Positions 34,290 through 44,870 of a stretch of 64,000 nucleotides of DNA are shown piece by piece (position 1 is the first letter of the stretch; every line of letters starts with the position of its first letter). The notes beneath the pieces were generated by a model. The model did not search any database and was not told the origin of the DNA. It saw only the letters and a program-made list of their open reading frames with translations. This DNA is from Symbiodinium microadriaticum. Taxonomy: Eukaryota > Sar > Dinophyceae > Suessiales > Symbiodiniaceae. Position numbers and translations under genes: made by a program. The DNA is taken from the NCBI GenBank assembly GCA_001939145.1, contig LSRX01000782.1, forward strand, positions 181,702-245,701, read 5' to 3'.

Positions 34290-35940
34290 AACTCGATCAC
34301 GCATGCCAGGATCCGACTGCAAACGAGAGTCAAGGCGAAGCCGGGGGTGCCTTGGCTGAGGTCTAAGACTGTGACAGCCGTCCTGCCGTGAAGCCGCAGC
34401 CCAGACCCTCCGCAGCTGAATAGAAACGGCTTCGCAGAAAAACTCACTATCTGAGCATCCCGGATGTCGACGGTCCGAGGCGCTACATTTTAACCGCAGC
34501 AGGTTGGCAGCTTGAGGCTTCTGATCGTCTGACATGGAGAGGCCAAAAGCAACAAGATCTCCTCTCGGAAAGCAAGAGCCCCACACTCGGGCACAGCATT
34601 GCTTCTGCTTGTTCGGAATCCTGCAGAGCAGTCCTGGTCCAGCCAGGTTTTGAGCGAGGACTTGCAGCGTCACGAACACATCATGCCTCAGCTGGTTTTT
34701 TTAACCAACAACAATCCTTTACAACTGCGCCAAGGAGCCCGAAAAGGTCTCTGACCGGCTTGCATTCCTGAGGCTGCTTCTGTCAACATCTGAATATTCC
34801 GATGGTAACCGAGAGTATTCCATGTACAGATAATACTATAATACACTGCTACACGTGTGTGCTGACATGCAGCTACGTGCATGCCCGGACGTCTGCCTAT
34901 GTGCACAGAATTTTGTCAAGCAGACCAATGCAGACCTGTACATCTGAAGTCTTGCAGGCATGCAGAGATGTAGAGCTTTGATTTGCGAGTATGCCAGTAT
35001 ATCAGCATATGGTCCCCTATGTGGCTGAATCAAACTCAGCCGGCTCACAGGCAAAAAGAGAGGGTCAGGGCACATTGGGGCGAAGCCTCTCCTTGCATGC
35101 TACCAGGAGAGACACGTAGTCGATTGTGTAGCAACAGAGACACGGGTCTGATCAATTCATCCATCGATCGGTGGATGATTGGATGAAAAGTTGCTTGCAG
35201 TGGCAGTCAGTAGATAGACTATCACGGGGACAGATGGACGGGTAAAGCGGACGTTGCGAGAAAATTGGGGTGAGTGGGAGGATTCCACTTCGGGAAATGC
35301 AGGACCCTTCAAGTCCAGAAACTGCAAACAAGTCGCGATGAAGCCGCATTCGCTCTCCTGGGCTCTTGTTGACTGTAACTGCTTCCCCTGTGCCGAGCAA
35401 GGCCACCCCGTCTCCCAATCCGGGCCTGGGCCAAGGAAGCAAGGAGACCTTGTGTAACCACAGCTGGCGGCTCTTTCAGGCAGGATTCCGGAAAGACGCT
35501 GATCACGGTCCCCGAGAATACCATCAGAGCCTGATAACATTGACGGGGCAAACTGGGTAGTGCTCAAAGCATTGGCCTCTCGATCCTTGACCCGTCCTAG
35601 CGGTCCTAGCAGATCGTAGTCGCATCTGCAGCAATGCCAGTGGTGGCACGAAAATGGCGCTGACTTCCGTCAAGTACAAAAAATCGGGCGGCACTGTTTT
35701 TGCACCCTGAAAACGTTCTTTCTACTCTCTCTCTCCTGCCTAGGGTATTTTTTTCGTGCCCCGTTTGGGGCTTCTTTCAAGCCCTTGCCCAGGGCAGGTG
35801 CTCTGACCCCTGAACATTCCAGCTCGGACAGCAGGGAGTCAGGGATTGCGGGGGCCGTGATTCTCCCAAAGATCATCTTGGGTTGGGGGTCAGGGCTTTG
35901 CGGGTTAGGGTTCAGGGTTTGCCGCCAGGGTAGGGCTGTG
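34290..35940. other. No gene recognised
   Basis: Open frames are short and opposite-strand pairs mirror each other. No recognised motif. Confidence 0.35.
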
Positions 35941-35944
35941 GGTT

Positions 35945-36250
35945 CTCTGCTTTTTACAGTGTAAAATGGAGAAAAATTGGGGCCGCAGGACGGTCTGCCG
36001 CCTGGGGCGGCCGAGGCTGTGCCCACTTTTTCTCGATTTTACATTGTAAAGTGGAGAAAAAAGGGCGTGGGTTGTTGGTGCTGGAAAAGGGGCAGAGGGG
36101 GCCGCTCATTTTTTCTCCATCCTGCAAAATGGAGAAAAAATGGGCGTCGGCGTTCCGCTGAAAAAAGGCCGCCGCGAGGGCCGTCCAGAAAAAATGAGCC
36201 CAAAATGGACGGCCCAAAACAGGTCACCAGAAAAATGAGCGCAAAATGGC
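35945..36250. repeat. Hairpin-rich repeat around AAAATGGAGAAAAA
   Basis: The motif AAAATGGAGAAAAA or its inverse recurs at least four times. CATTTTTTCTCCAT (36107-36120) and ATGGAGAAAAAATG (36129-36142) form a perfect 14-bp stem with an 8-nt loop. A second imperfect palindrome is centred near 36045. The 171-codon plus-strand ORF here is probably incidental. Confidence 0.6.
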
Positions 36251-36529
36251 CGTGCCGTTTTCCCTTGGACCAGGCCCTTGGACAGAGAATAGGCGCCCAA
36301 AGGGCTCTATCCTCTATCCTATCCCCCGATCCTTCCCAGCGCCTCGCCCTCCATCCCAGCTCTGGTCCCCAAGACTTTTCCGCGCCACAGCAGCAAACTT
36401 CGCAGCAGCGGAAGCTTTGGGTGGACCCAGAGCCGTGGCCACGGTTGGCTATTCTCAGGTATGCATCTGTTAGCATGATCCGGACGTCATAATCTTTCGC
36501 CAAGCCCAAATTATCACATGTCCTGAACA

Positions 36530-37875
36530 TTCCCCGGATCCCGATTCATCGCACAGCTTAAACACGCCCCCTCATCCGGCGATCCCAGTTGACCACGTTT
36601 CTCAAACCCGCTGCCTCACTTGGCGATCCCGGTTGATCACATATCTTAAACTCGCCCCCTCCTTTGGCGACCCCGACTCATGACATATCTTGTCTTGAAC
36701 ACACCCCCTCAGAAGGTGATCCCGGTTGATCACATATCTTAAACATGCCACTTCATCCGGCGATCCGGCTGATGACGAATCTTGAACTCGCCCCCTCCTT
36801 GGCCAGCCCTAATCATCCCATATCCTAAACACACACCCTCCTTGGCGATGCCGTTTCCTTGCATGTCTTAAACATGCCCCTTCATTTGGCGATTCAGGTG
36901 GATCACAAATCTTAAACATCACATATGTTCAAGACGCCACCTCAGTAAGCTTTCAACATCGTTCAACATACCTTGAACACGCTCCCTCTTGAGGCGATCC
37001 CGGTTGATCACATTTCTCAAACCCGCCCCTTCATGAGGCGATCCTGATCCATCACGTGACTCATCACACATCTTCAACATGCTTCCTCGTTAGGCGATCC
37101 TGGTTGATCACTCCTAAACTCGCCCCCTGCTTTCTTTGGCGATCCCGATTCAGCACATATCTTAAACGTGCCAAACACGCCCAACCGGATTCAGCACATA
37201 GCTAAAACACGCCTCCTCATTTGGCGGTCCTCGTTGATCACATTTTTTAAACACACCCCCTCATTAGGCGACTCCGGTTGAGCACATAGCTTAAACAACC
37301 CCCGCTCATTTGGCGGTCCTCGTTGATCACATATCTTAAACACACCCCCTCATTAGGCGACCCCGCTTGAGCACATAGCTTAAACAACCCGCGGTCGGCT
37401 CCTCGTTGATCACATATCTTACTTAAACATGCCCCTCTCACTAGGCGAGCCCGCTTGATCACATTTCTTAAATCCGCGCCCTCCTTTGAGGATCCCGATT
37501 CATGACATATCCAAAAGACGCCCCCTCATTAGGCGATCCACTTTCCTTAATTGTAAATCCCGCCCCCTCATGGCGAGCCCGAATAATCACATATCGTAAA
37601 CATCACATATCATCAGCAAGCCCCTTCGTTAGATGTTCACCACATATCTCAGATCTTAAACACGCCCCCTCATTTAAATTTGACGATCCCGGTTGAGCCC
37701 ATGACAGCACATGTCTTAAACCCGCCACGCCACTCATTAGGTGATCCCGGTTGATCACGTTTCTTAATAAAACCCCGCCCCCATATTTGGCGATCCAGCT
37801 TGATCACATATCTTAAACTCACCCCCTCCTTTGGCGATCCCGATTCATCACATATCAAACCCGATGCTCTCGCCG
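36530..37875. repeat. 1.3 kb minisatellite, unit about 44 bp
   Basis: Imperfect tandem units of roughly 40-50 bp fill the stretch. Shared parts are GGCGATCC(C)GGTTGATCAC, then ATATCTTAAAC, then (A)CACGCCCCCTCAT. I estimate 25-30 copies. Each unit carries the palindrome TGATCA or its variant. Composition differs sharply from both flanks and no frame is coding. Confidence 0.85.
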
Positions 37876-37879
37876 GTTG

Positions 37880-38560
37880 AATGTCCAATTCTAAGAACAG
37901 GCCACTAACAGAAGGGAGCTTGGTAGAGCGTCTGAAATGTCAGGGAGTTTCTTTGCTGCAACTGACTGCTGTGTTTTCGGGTCCGCTTTGCAGTGGCGGT
38001 TTCCGGCACGGTGCGTGCACCAACAACAGAGGCACGTATCTGAGGGCATGGAAAAAGCCCTGTGTGGCCCTTAAAGATTCTTTGGTTCCTTCTGCTTCAC
38101 AGGCCACTCGAAGCCCCCGAGAGGGGGCTTCGAAGGCCAGGACAGGCAGGGTAGAATGCTTTTTTTGGACTCTGTCCACGCATGCTCAAGCAGTTGCGGA
38201 CCGCACGGGCTACCCAGAGCACAGAAAGAGCCTTTGCGACAGTACCCACGAAAACCCACAAGGTCCGAAAAAACCCAGCCCGACAACACCCCCTACAAAG
38301 TTCCTCCGGGGAAAAGTTCATCCGCACAACAGCTGCGCGGTGCGCCTGCCCTGGAGCTGTTGGACTCGTGCGCCTGCCTGCGCGTGCTTGGCGGCTGCCG
38401 TTCGAAGTGCATGAATCATTGGACAACGCCTTGCTGCACCCGTGCTACAGGCATGACGCAAAGATTTTTGCTTGCTTGCACTCTTGTGCAGACCGCGGGC
38501 GAGAGTTCCGGGGTTCGTTCTGTCGAAACAAGAAGAGATACGTTTACAGTGTGCCAGGAA
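37880..38560. other. No gene recognised
   Basis: The plus strand has a 177-codon and the minus strand a 109-codon open frame over the same DNA. Neither has a motif. A palindrome AGCCCCCGAGAGGGGGCT lies near 38112-38129. Confidence 0.3.
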
Positions 38561-38574
38561 TCTAGAGCAATTAT

Positions 38575-38740
38575 TCAAGCAAGATTGCCAAGCAATCTTG
38601 CAATCCTGCCCCATTTGGGAGGGAGCAAGATTGCCAGCAATCTTGGAATCTTGGTGTAAATGGTAATCTAGTCGGCGAGCAAGTGGGGCAAGATGACCTA
38701 GATGACCAAGATTGCAAGATCGCTGGCAATCTTGCTTACT
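38575..38740. repeat. Three palindromic CAAGATTGC units
   Basis: GCAAGATTGC (38579-38588) and GCAATCTTGC (38592-38601) form a perfect 10-bp inverted repeat with a 3-nt loop. A second copy lies at about 38625-38646 and a third, with a longer loop, at about 38706-38735. They lie directly downstream of the stop of the cold-shock domain C reading frame, so on the transcribed strand they would form stem-loops in the 3' region. Confidence 0.75.
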
Positions 38741-38746
38741 CTGCAA

Positions 38747-39478
38747 TTAATTGCTTTCGATTCCCGATACAATGTACTTGTAATAAAACCAAGACAAAAA
38801 TGATAGTGGTCGATAGGTGGGTGACCATCCCTCTTTATCCAGGCACTGCTTTCCCGCACCTGTGTCCAGCCGCTGCCGCTTATGTGGCGGTGGGGACATC
38901 TCTTGTTGCTCAGAGCCGTCTGTAAATGAACGCACCTCACGGATGACTTGCAAGCTGAGGCGCTCGCAACAGACCAGACATGAGTCCTCCGACAAAGCCA
39001 GGAGGCATTGATTGCCTGTGGCTGACCCTTCGGCGAAAGCCCAACTTCGAACTGCACTGTCTCGCCAACGTAGTGACCAACAAATTCTCTGCCTCGAGCA
39101 GATAGCTTTGGCTACCCGCGGCATCTCAACAGCAACCTGTCCTTTCCGAGCGGCCGTGCATAAACGTGTCGCAGCCGTACAAAGCCTTGACCTCCTAGCC
39201 GGGAGGGAATGTCGAGTGTCTCGGCAAGCTACAAAGGCAACCAGAAGCCTGCTGGCGAGGCAATGACAACAGTGAAAAACCCTTTCTGTGTCTGCTTTCT
39301 GGCTTCCCGAAGTCAGTTAGTGTCTGTACTCGGTACCTCGCAGTCGATGAAACCATAGTTATTGCCTCAGACATCATTCCCGCTTGCACCAGAAAGAGGG
39401 ATGCACTCACAACAGCAACAACAACATCATCATCACCAAGCAAAGCCGAGAGTCTATCATTGAATGATTTTATGAATC
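38747..39478 (-). CDS. Cold-shock domain C protein, C-terminal half with nuclear-type basic tail
   Basis: Four exons join with matching phases. They are 39437-39478 (FIKSFNDRLSALLG), 39337-39365 (NNYGFIDCE), 39137-39185 (ALYGCDTFMHGRSERTG) and 39092 down to about 39000 (REFVGHYVGETVQFEV, then GLSPKGQPQAINA). All three donors are GT (G|GTGATG, GAG|GTACCG, G|GTTGCT) and acceptors are AG|G. The complete cold-shock fold with KSFN, YGFI and DTFMH is present. A following frame reads QVIREVRSFTDGSEQQEM, then PPPHKRQRLD, a basic cluster, and runs to a stop at 38747; whether it joins by splicing was not shown. Confidence 0.8.
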
Positions 39479-39910
39479 CTCAGCTGAGTTGCACCTCCCT
39501 TCACAAGTTGCAACGAGGAAGGAAGCTAAAACTTGGACCACGGTTTGAAAGCCCACAGCGGTGCAGGCTGCCCGTCCCTACATAAAGAATGCAGTATGAA
39601 GAGCTCCTGCGAAGCCGGCATGTGACTGTTTCCAACATTCGGCAAGAGTCCACTGGTCATCATCCCAGTTGGGACAGGCCTCGCAGACCCTGCACCGGAA
39701 GAACTGGTGACATGACATGTCCGCACAGGCTCCGCAGTGGGCCACGGGTTGGGGCGATTTCGGCTAGGTTCCAGCTGCGAAGGCTGCACCTTTCAAGCAA
39801 GGAAGCCTTTCCAAAGTGTCAACTCCACACCGGACTCCCAGATCAGTGTGTTGCAGGTTCGTCCCTTGCATTCCCTTGCTTTGCCGCGCCCCCTTCCTGG
39901 ACAGTTCTCT

Positions 39911-40243
39911 TTAAGAACGTTTACATCTATGTAGGTGTGCTGCGCGCTCTGGCTTGCAGCTTAACAGACCTGGCCTGGTGATGGCTGGGTGTATACTTCG
40001 TCGGACTGCTGCAGATTCTCCGTGCTTTATTAAAGTGCTGTCAGGCCTGAGGCTAAATTGCTCCTTCCTCCGACGCTTTGCAAGACTGACATCATGGGCA
40101 TCGAGTTGGCTCTCTGATGCGTGAGCAAGCATGCTTGCGAGCACCTGCTTAAAGAGCTTGGCCCATTTTGGCCCTTGCAGGAGGATCAGTTCAGAGTTGT
40201 CAGGCAGATGCGTATCATTGCGTATCCTTCGCCATCCTGTCAC
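39911..40243 (-). CDS. Helical linker exon between cold-shock domains, candidate
   Basis: The minus frame contains a long helix (LLQGPKWAKLFKQVLASMLA) and a basic stretch (SLAKRRRKEQ). It lies between domains D and C on the same strand and could link them in one protein or belong to a separate one. Confidence 0.35.
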   Translation of the reverse strand: MTGWRRIRNDTHLPDNSELILLQGPKWAKLFKQVLASMLAHASESQLDAHDVSLAKRRRKEQFSLRPDSTLIKHGESAAVRRSIHPAITRPGLLSCKPERAAHLHRCKRS

Positions 40244-40299
40244 CAGGTTGACAGCGTGGATTCCGGCGCTCTATTTCGCACGAAGGTCCATAATAAAGG

Positions 40300-40940
40300 A
40301 TCGGCCACATCTCCATGTTGCACTCAAGGAAAGGGGCAGTTCTTCCTCTGCAGAAATGTGATACTGTACTGTGCCTGGTGACATCTGCCGATGTTTTTAG
40401 TTGGACTGGCAAGTGCATACTGAATGCACCCGTCAGTGGATGCCAGCACCCGGGAACTTCCCAGTCATGGCCAGATCAGCCCCGTAACTGCATAACACCA
40501 GCGAGGGTTTAGGGTTTTAAGTCTCGGCCTGCAGGAAATTGGCGAGATAAGGAGAGCTCGCTTCCTGGCATGTTTTGGCCTTCCGCACCGAATCCGTGCG
40601 CCCGCACTTTCACCTGCCAACGAAAGCACGATGCCAGCCAGGTCAGGGAGGCTCTTGACAATGACCGACAGAACAGGCTGAAGGGACCTGAGCCCGCGCG
40701 GCCCAGACTTCTTCCGGTGCAAGATCGACCTGCATTGGAAACAAGACAGACCCGCAAACAAAAAGTCCGATCGAACCCATGTAGACACAGATGCCCGAGT
40801 ACTCACTCAATGCCGCACAACAAGAGCTCTAAGTCATGCTGGTCGACTTGTTGTGAGAGATCTGGCGGCATAGGCGACCAGTCTGGGCCACACTCGGCCA
40901 TGTCAGAAGCATTCCTGGCAGCCACTCAACTCGCGGGCAA
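40300..40940. other. No gene recognised
   Basis: Frames are open on both strands without motifs. Confidence 0.3.
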
Positions 40941-40949
40941 CATCTGCCG

Positions 40950-41312
40950 TTCCTAGTGCAAGCAAGCTTCGGCATGCCCTGCGCGTTGAGAACCACATTG
41001 AAGCCTACACCCAGCTCCCAATCCACGTTCGGTTCACAGCTTGGCTGCTTGGCTACCATGTTTAGGTAGCAGAACTTGCTGTGCCGAGAAACTAACCCGC
41101 TGACCAGGTGCGACAGAGCAAGCCAGGTCCTTGTGTACATAGACATCACCTTGAGAGCAGATGAGTTCAAAAAACAGCCACAGCTCTACTGCTGAAGGTC
41201 TTCCAAGGTATCTTCACTGCACTGCACATCCCAGTGGCGGCCGAAAAAAGCTTTCACAACATCGCTTTCAATGAAGCCATACCCCAGGCTCCCGCGTTTG
41301 AAGACACCGCTC
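40950..41312 (-). CDS. Cold-shock domain D (three exons)
   Basis: Exon d1 (41242-41312) reads SGVFKRGSLGYGFIESDVVK then AFFG. Exon d2 (41097-41149) reads DVYVHKDLACSVAPGQR. Exon d3 (41014 down) reads LGVGFNVVLNAQGMPKLA. Donors are G|GCCGCC and CGG|GTTAGT; introns are 92 and 82 nt and phases agree. The YGFI and DVYVH motifs are intact. Confidence 0.75.
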
Positions 41313-41779
41313 CTTGCAAGCGCAAGGTCAAAAGGGGTCCTGCGATAATCGCGTCGTGCCGATTTCTTCTGCATGACAAGTCATGCAAGTATCAGTTGCG
41401 ATCATCCCTAGCTCCAAGCCCTTCAAAACCACTTCTTGGTTTGGAGAGAAGCGGGCTTGGGGCTCGAGTGCGGTTGTTCATCACAGCGCTCGTGGCGCCC
41501 TACAAGTCGAGCAACATCGAACCTGGGAAGGGCTGATTCTCAGGAGACGTACCAGGAAGAAATAAGTTAGGCACCTTGACCTGATGCAATTCGAAGTGAC
41601 GCAGTGCTGGTGGACGTATTATCGTTTGAGGCGCATGTGCCTCGCCCATCCTTCAGGTGTCTGACCCTTTGTCGTTCTTTCTTTCTCTCACTGACCTCCA
41701 AGGATAACATCATATTTCACTTGTGAGACTGGCTGCTCAGCTCATGGCAGACCTACTGACGGATTCTCACAACCCGAGG

Positions 41780-42173
41780 CACAAACTCCCAGAAGCTTTT
41801 AAGCCTGGCAGCAGCGCATATGCGCCATCCACGAAACACCTGAGTCGCAGCATTGGATGCGATGCCTCGCAGGGAAACAACCATACCGAAACACTTTTGA
41901 CGACACCAGCCATCAGACAGAACATGAGTAATTCATGATGCTGCACCTGCGGAAGCCCTTTGCTGGAAACGTGGATGAAGAAAGCAACTACATCACCAGG
42001 TCCGGCGACACCAGACTGTAGCACATTCTCGAAAACATACACGTCCTGGCTCATTGCGCTCAAACGCAACATGCTCAAATTGCAAGTTTTCAGTCACAGA
42101 GTACAAGATTTGCCGCTGCCTGCCCACAACTTGCTTTCACATCGGGACAGTAGATGAAACCAGACCTTCTTGC
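41780..42173 (-). CDS. Cold-shock domain E, divergent
   Basis: Exon e1 (42120-42173) reads ARRSGFIYCPDVKASCGQ. Exon e2 (41947-42045) reads DVYVFENVLQSGVAGPGDVV then AFFIHVSSKGLPQ. A 74-nt GC-AG intron (42046-42119, CAG|GC) joins them in phase. The first strand with KSFN is missing or on an unlocated exon, and the intron that splits beta-4/5 in domains A and D is absent. A possible third exon begins near 41840 after ACTCAG. Confidence 0.65.
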
Positions 42174-42589
42174 CTGCACATCCGGGAGGAACGCAACTTG
42201 CAACAACTAAATAAACGCAAAATCAGAAGCAAACGGTCGCATGCTGCGGCGGGGATGCTGGGTTGTAGCTTTTGACGAGACCCCAGTAGACCTCAGTGAC
42301 GGCCCAGCTATGGAGCAAGCACATACTCCCCAGCTCAAGTAATGAGCCGGTATGTTACTTTGCAGCCACACCTGCTATGCTCCGTCTGCGTGACTGCTGA
42401 TTGGACAGCTGGGAATTAGGTACCATCTTGCTCCCAGGCTTATTCGTCTTGCGTGCTCAGTTACAGCTCTCGGCACACACTGCCATCTGAATTGGAAAGC
42501 AACCCTTGCCACCACACTTCTACGACCCAGTGGCCCCAGCACTAGCACTCCTACCAGCGTGCAAGTACAATATGCTTGTCGTCACGCGT

Positions 42590-43160
42590 CGTCGTAGCTT
42601 AGGGCATAGGCAAGTTTGACGGATACTGCCATGAGGCTTTCTTGCGGTGAGACTGCCTGGGTCTTCATATTAAGTGAGAGCACCTGCTCCCCAGCCTGCC
42701 TTTTTTGGGCGGCTTGCCGAACATCACGGCCTGACCGTGACGCGGGTGACGGCAGGTCATGCGTCCGAAAAGCTTTGCCAACCTTGCGGACTGTCATCCG
42801 CGGCATCAGCTTCGAAGCTCTGTCTGCCACGCTTGCGTCCGGCGAAAGCTTCAGGAAGGCCAGAGGGCCTCCAAATCATGGAGAGACCGGAGTTTCGCAG
42901 CTTCAAGCGCGCTCCGCCTGCTTGGAGTTGGTGCCAAGACGGGATTCCAGAGTCTGGGCGGTCTTGCCCTGGAGCCACAGATTTCAGTGGGATCGCGCAC
43001 GCACGGTCATGCTGATCACTCTCAACTAAGGTGCTGTTCTTTTGGCATCGCAAAGGCCAGTGGAGGTGGCTGTCGAGCATCTTGAATGGAAACGGAGGCA
43101 CCTGAGCTTGAAAGCCACTGGCTTGTTGATCACTGCTACAGTTCCCGCGATGTGGAATCA
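42590..43160 (-). CDS. Possible exons with a basic cluster
   Basis: A minus frame with AFAGRKRGRQSFEADAADD (about 42850-42790) resembles a nuclear-localisation segment and could belong to the N-terminal part of the domain E gene. Neighbouring frames are unassigned. Confidence 0.25.
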
Positions 43161-43169
43161 ACCAGGCCC

Positions 43170-44860
43170 TCCCGTCCGTTCACACTCTCTGCCAAAATAA
43201 AAAAAAGGCTCCGTACATATCGCTTTCCACCACCTCGGACACCCTGCCTTCACTGCCCTCTTCGACAGACTCGTCGGACGCGACCGCCACAAGCCCCGCG
43301 AGCCTTGCTCAGTCAGAGAGGACTGGGCACTCACAGAGAACAATCCCTTCGCTGCTTCCAGGGAGCTGGTACGCCATTGCCAGGCGAGCTTGGGCTAGCG
43401 AAGGATTCCATGAATGCACCGCGGCATATCCGCGTGGTGAAGAAATGCAACGGATGGCATGACTTCTTATCCGAATGCTCCTGTGTAAGAGTGATATTTT
43501 GAATGCAAAGCAAAAGCCAGTTGGCATGCTTTCTATCTTTGCCTGGGGATTTCAAGCTATGTCAGTTGTCGAATCATATGCTACCTCTCGCCGCTCATCA
43601 GAGCATGGTTTGGCATTGGGTGGTTCAGAGTTTAGAGTTCCAGTCTCGTGTCATGCCAAGTCGACTTGGGCCATGTTCTCGACTCGGCACAGATCTCTCA
43701 CAGCTACTCCAAGAGATCGGAGCAACAAATTTTCTCTTGGGCACCCATCCAATGTCTTACCTCCTCGTGGCTCACCGGGAACCACAATATTGCACGCACT
43801 TAGTCATTCCCTGAAGCTTGCTATTTGTACCGGAATGCTCGGGGTGCTCTACAAAACTGGCTTATCCAAAGGGTTACTTGGGAAAGGCGGTGACTGCCAT
43901 GAAAAGGACCATGGCAGTGGCCAGGTAGGCTCTCCAGAGAAGCTGATGAAACAACGTTTGCTCAACAATTTACTAGGTTAGCCCTGATTGGAAAAAGAGT
44001 GTTACATATGTGCTGAACAGACATGCAGGAAGCTGTCTGAGGTCAAGGCGAAATCATCAAGACTCACGAGTCTGTTGTCCTCATTTCAGAGCATCCCTTT
44101 GCAGCATCAAGCCCAAACAAGAACACCAACTTTGGCGATGTACATCCAGCATACAAGCAGAAGAGACCAGGCATTCTCAGCAACAAGACCACTCGCGACG
44201 GAAGGCGGGGAGTGGAAGCTCTGCCCGAAACCACGCAGTCAGGACAGATCAGGAGGGTGGGACACAGGTTTCTGGAGCTTGTTCGATCTAGAAAGCCAAG
44301 AAGGTGGAGGCCGTCAGACACCAAGGCATTTCGACCCGAATGGGCGCATGTTGCAGTAGCCAAACTCTGCCGAACACTTCAGGCCACTCCTCAGGCAACT
44401 CGGCCAATAGGACGTGAGACACCAGGCGCAGGTTAGCATCAACCTGAGTGGCAGGGTCAAGCCAGGAGTCTGCACATGGCAATTAGAGCAGCTTGGTTCC
44501 AGCCCGGTCCCAGCCTTGCACGTGCGGCAGTCCAGCGGGGCACATCTCACTTTTTACGCTGCAGCATTGCTCACTTCTCGGCAGCCCTGGTCTAGAGACA
44601 TTTCACATGCCTGATTGGCCTGCATCGAATCCACGCAGCGCGCGTGAATTGCAGACTCAGTGATGAACGGTGTGGTGTCGTCGGCTACGACCAAAACGGC
44701 ACATGCGTGGGAGTCGTCACTCGCCCTGCACCTTGCACAGCATAGCAACAGAAAAGCAGCCACCATTAAAATGTCACGTGATAGCTAGGCTAATGGCCAA
44801 CCAAGTTCAATAAACCCCTTCTCCGCGCAAGCAGAATGTAACACGACAATCTGCAAACAT
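43170..44860. other. No confident gene
   Basis: Many short frames on both strands. Near 44110-44170 a minus frame reads KLVFLFGLDAAKG, vaguely like a cold-shock beta-4/5, but without the preceding strands. This is the 3' flank of the oxygenase gene that ends at 44871. Confidence 0.3.
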
Positions 44861-44870
44861 GCCGCCGAAC

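Noticed and set aside
35977..36492. 171-codon plus-strand ORF and overlapping 163-codon minus-strand ORF
   Set aside because: Both cover hairpin repeats; no motif and mirror-image openness due to composition.
44110..44170. Minus-strand LVFLFGLDAAKG as a sixth cold-shock domain
   Set aside because: Only one strand resembles the fold; no YGFI or DVF motif nearby.
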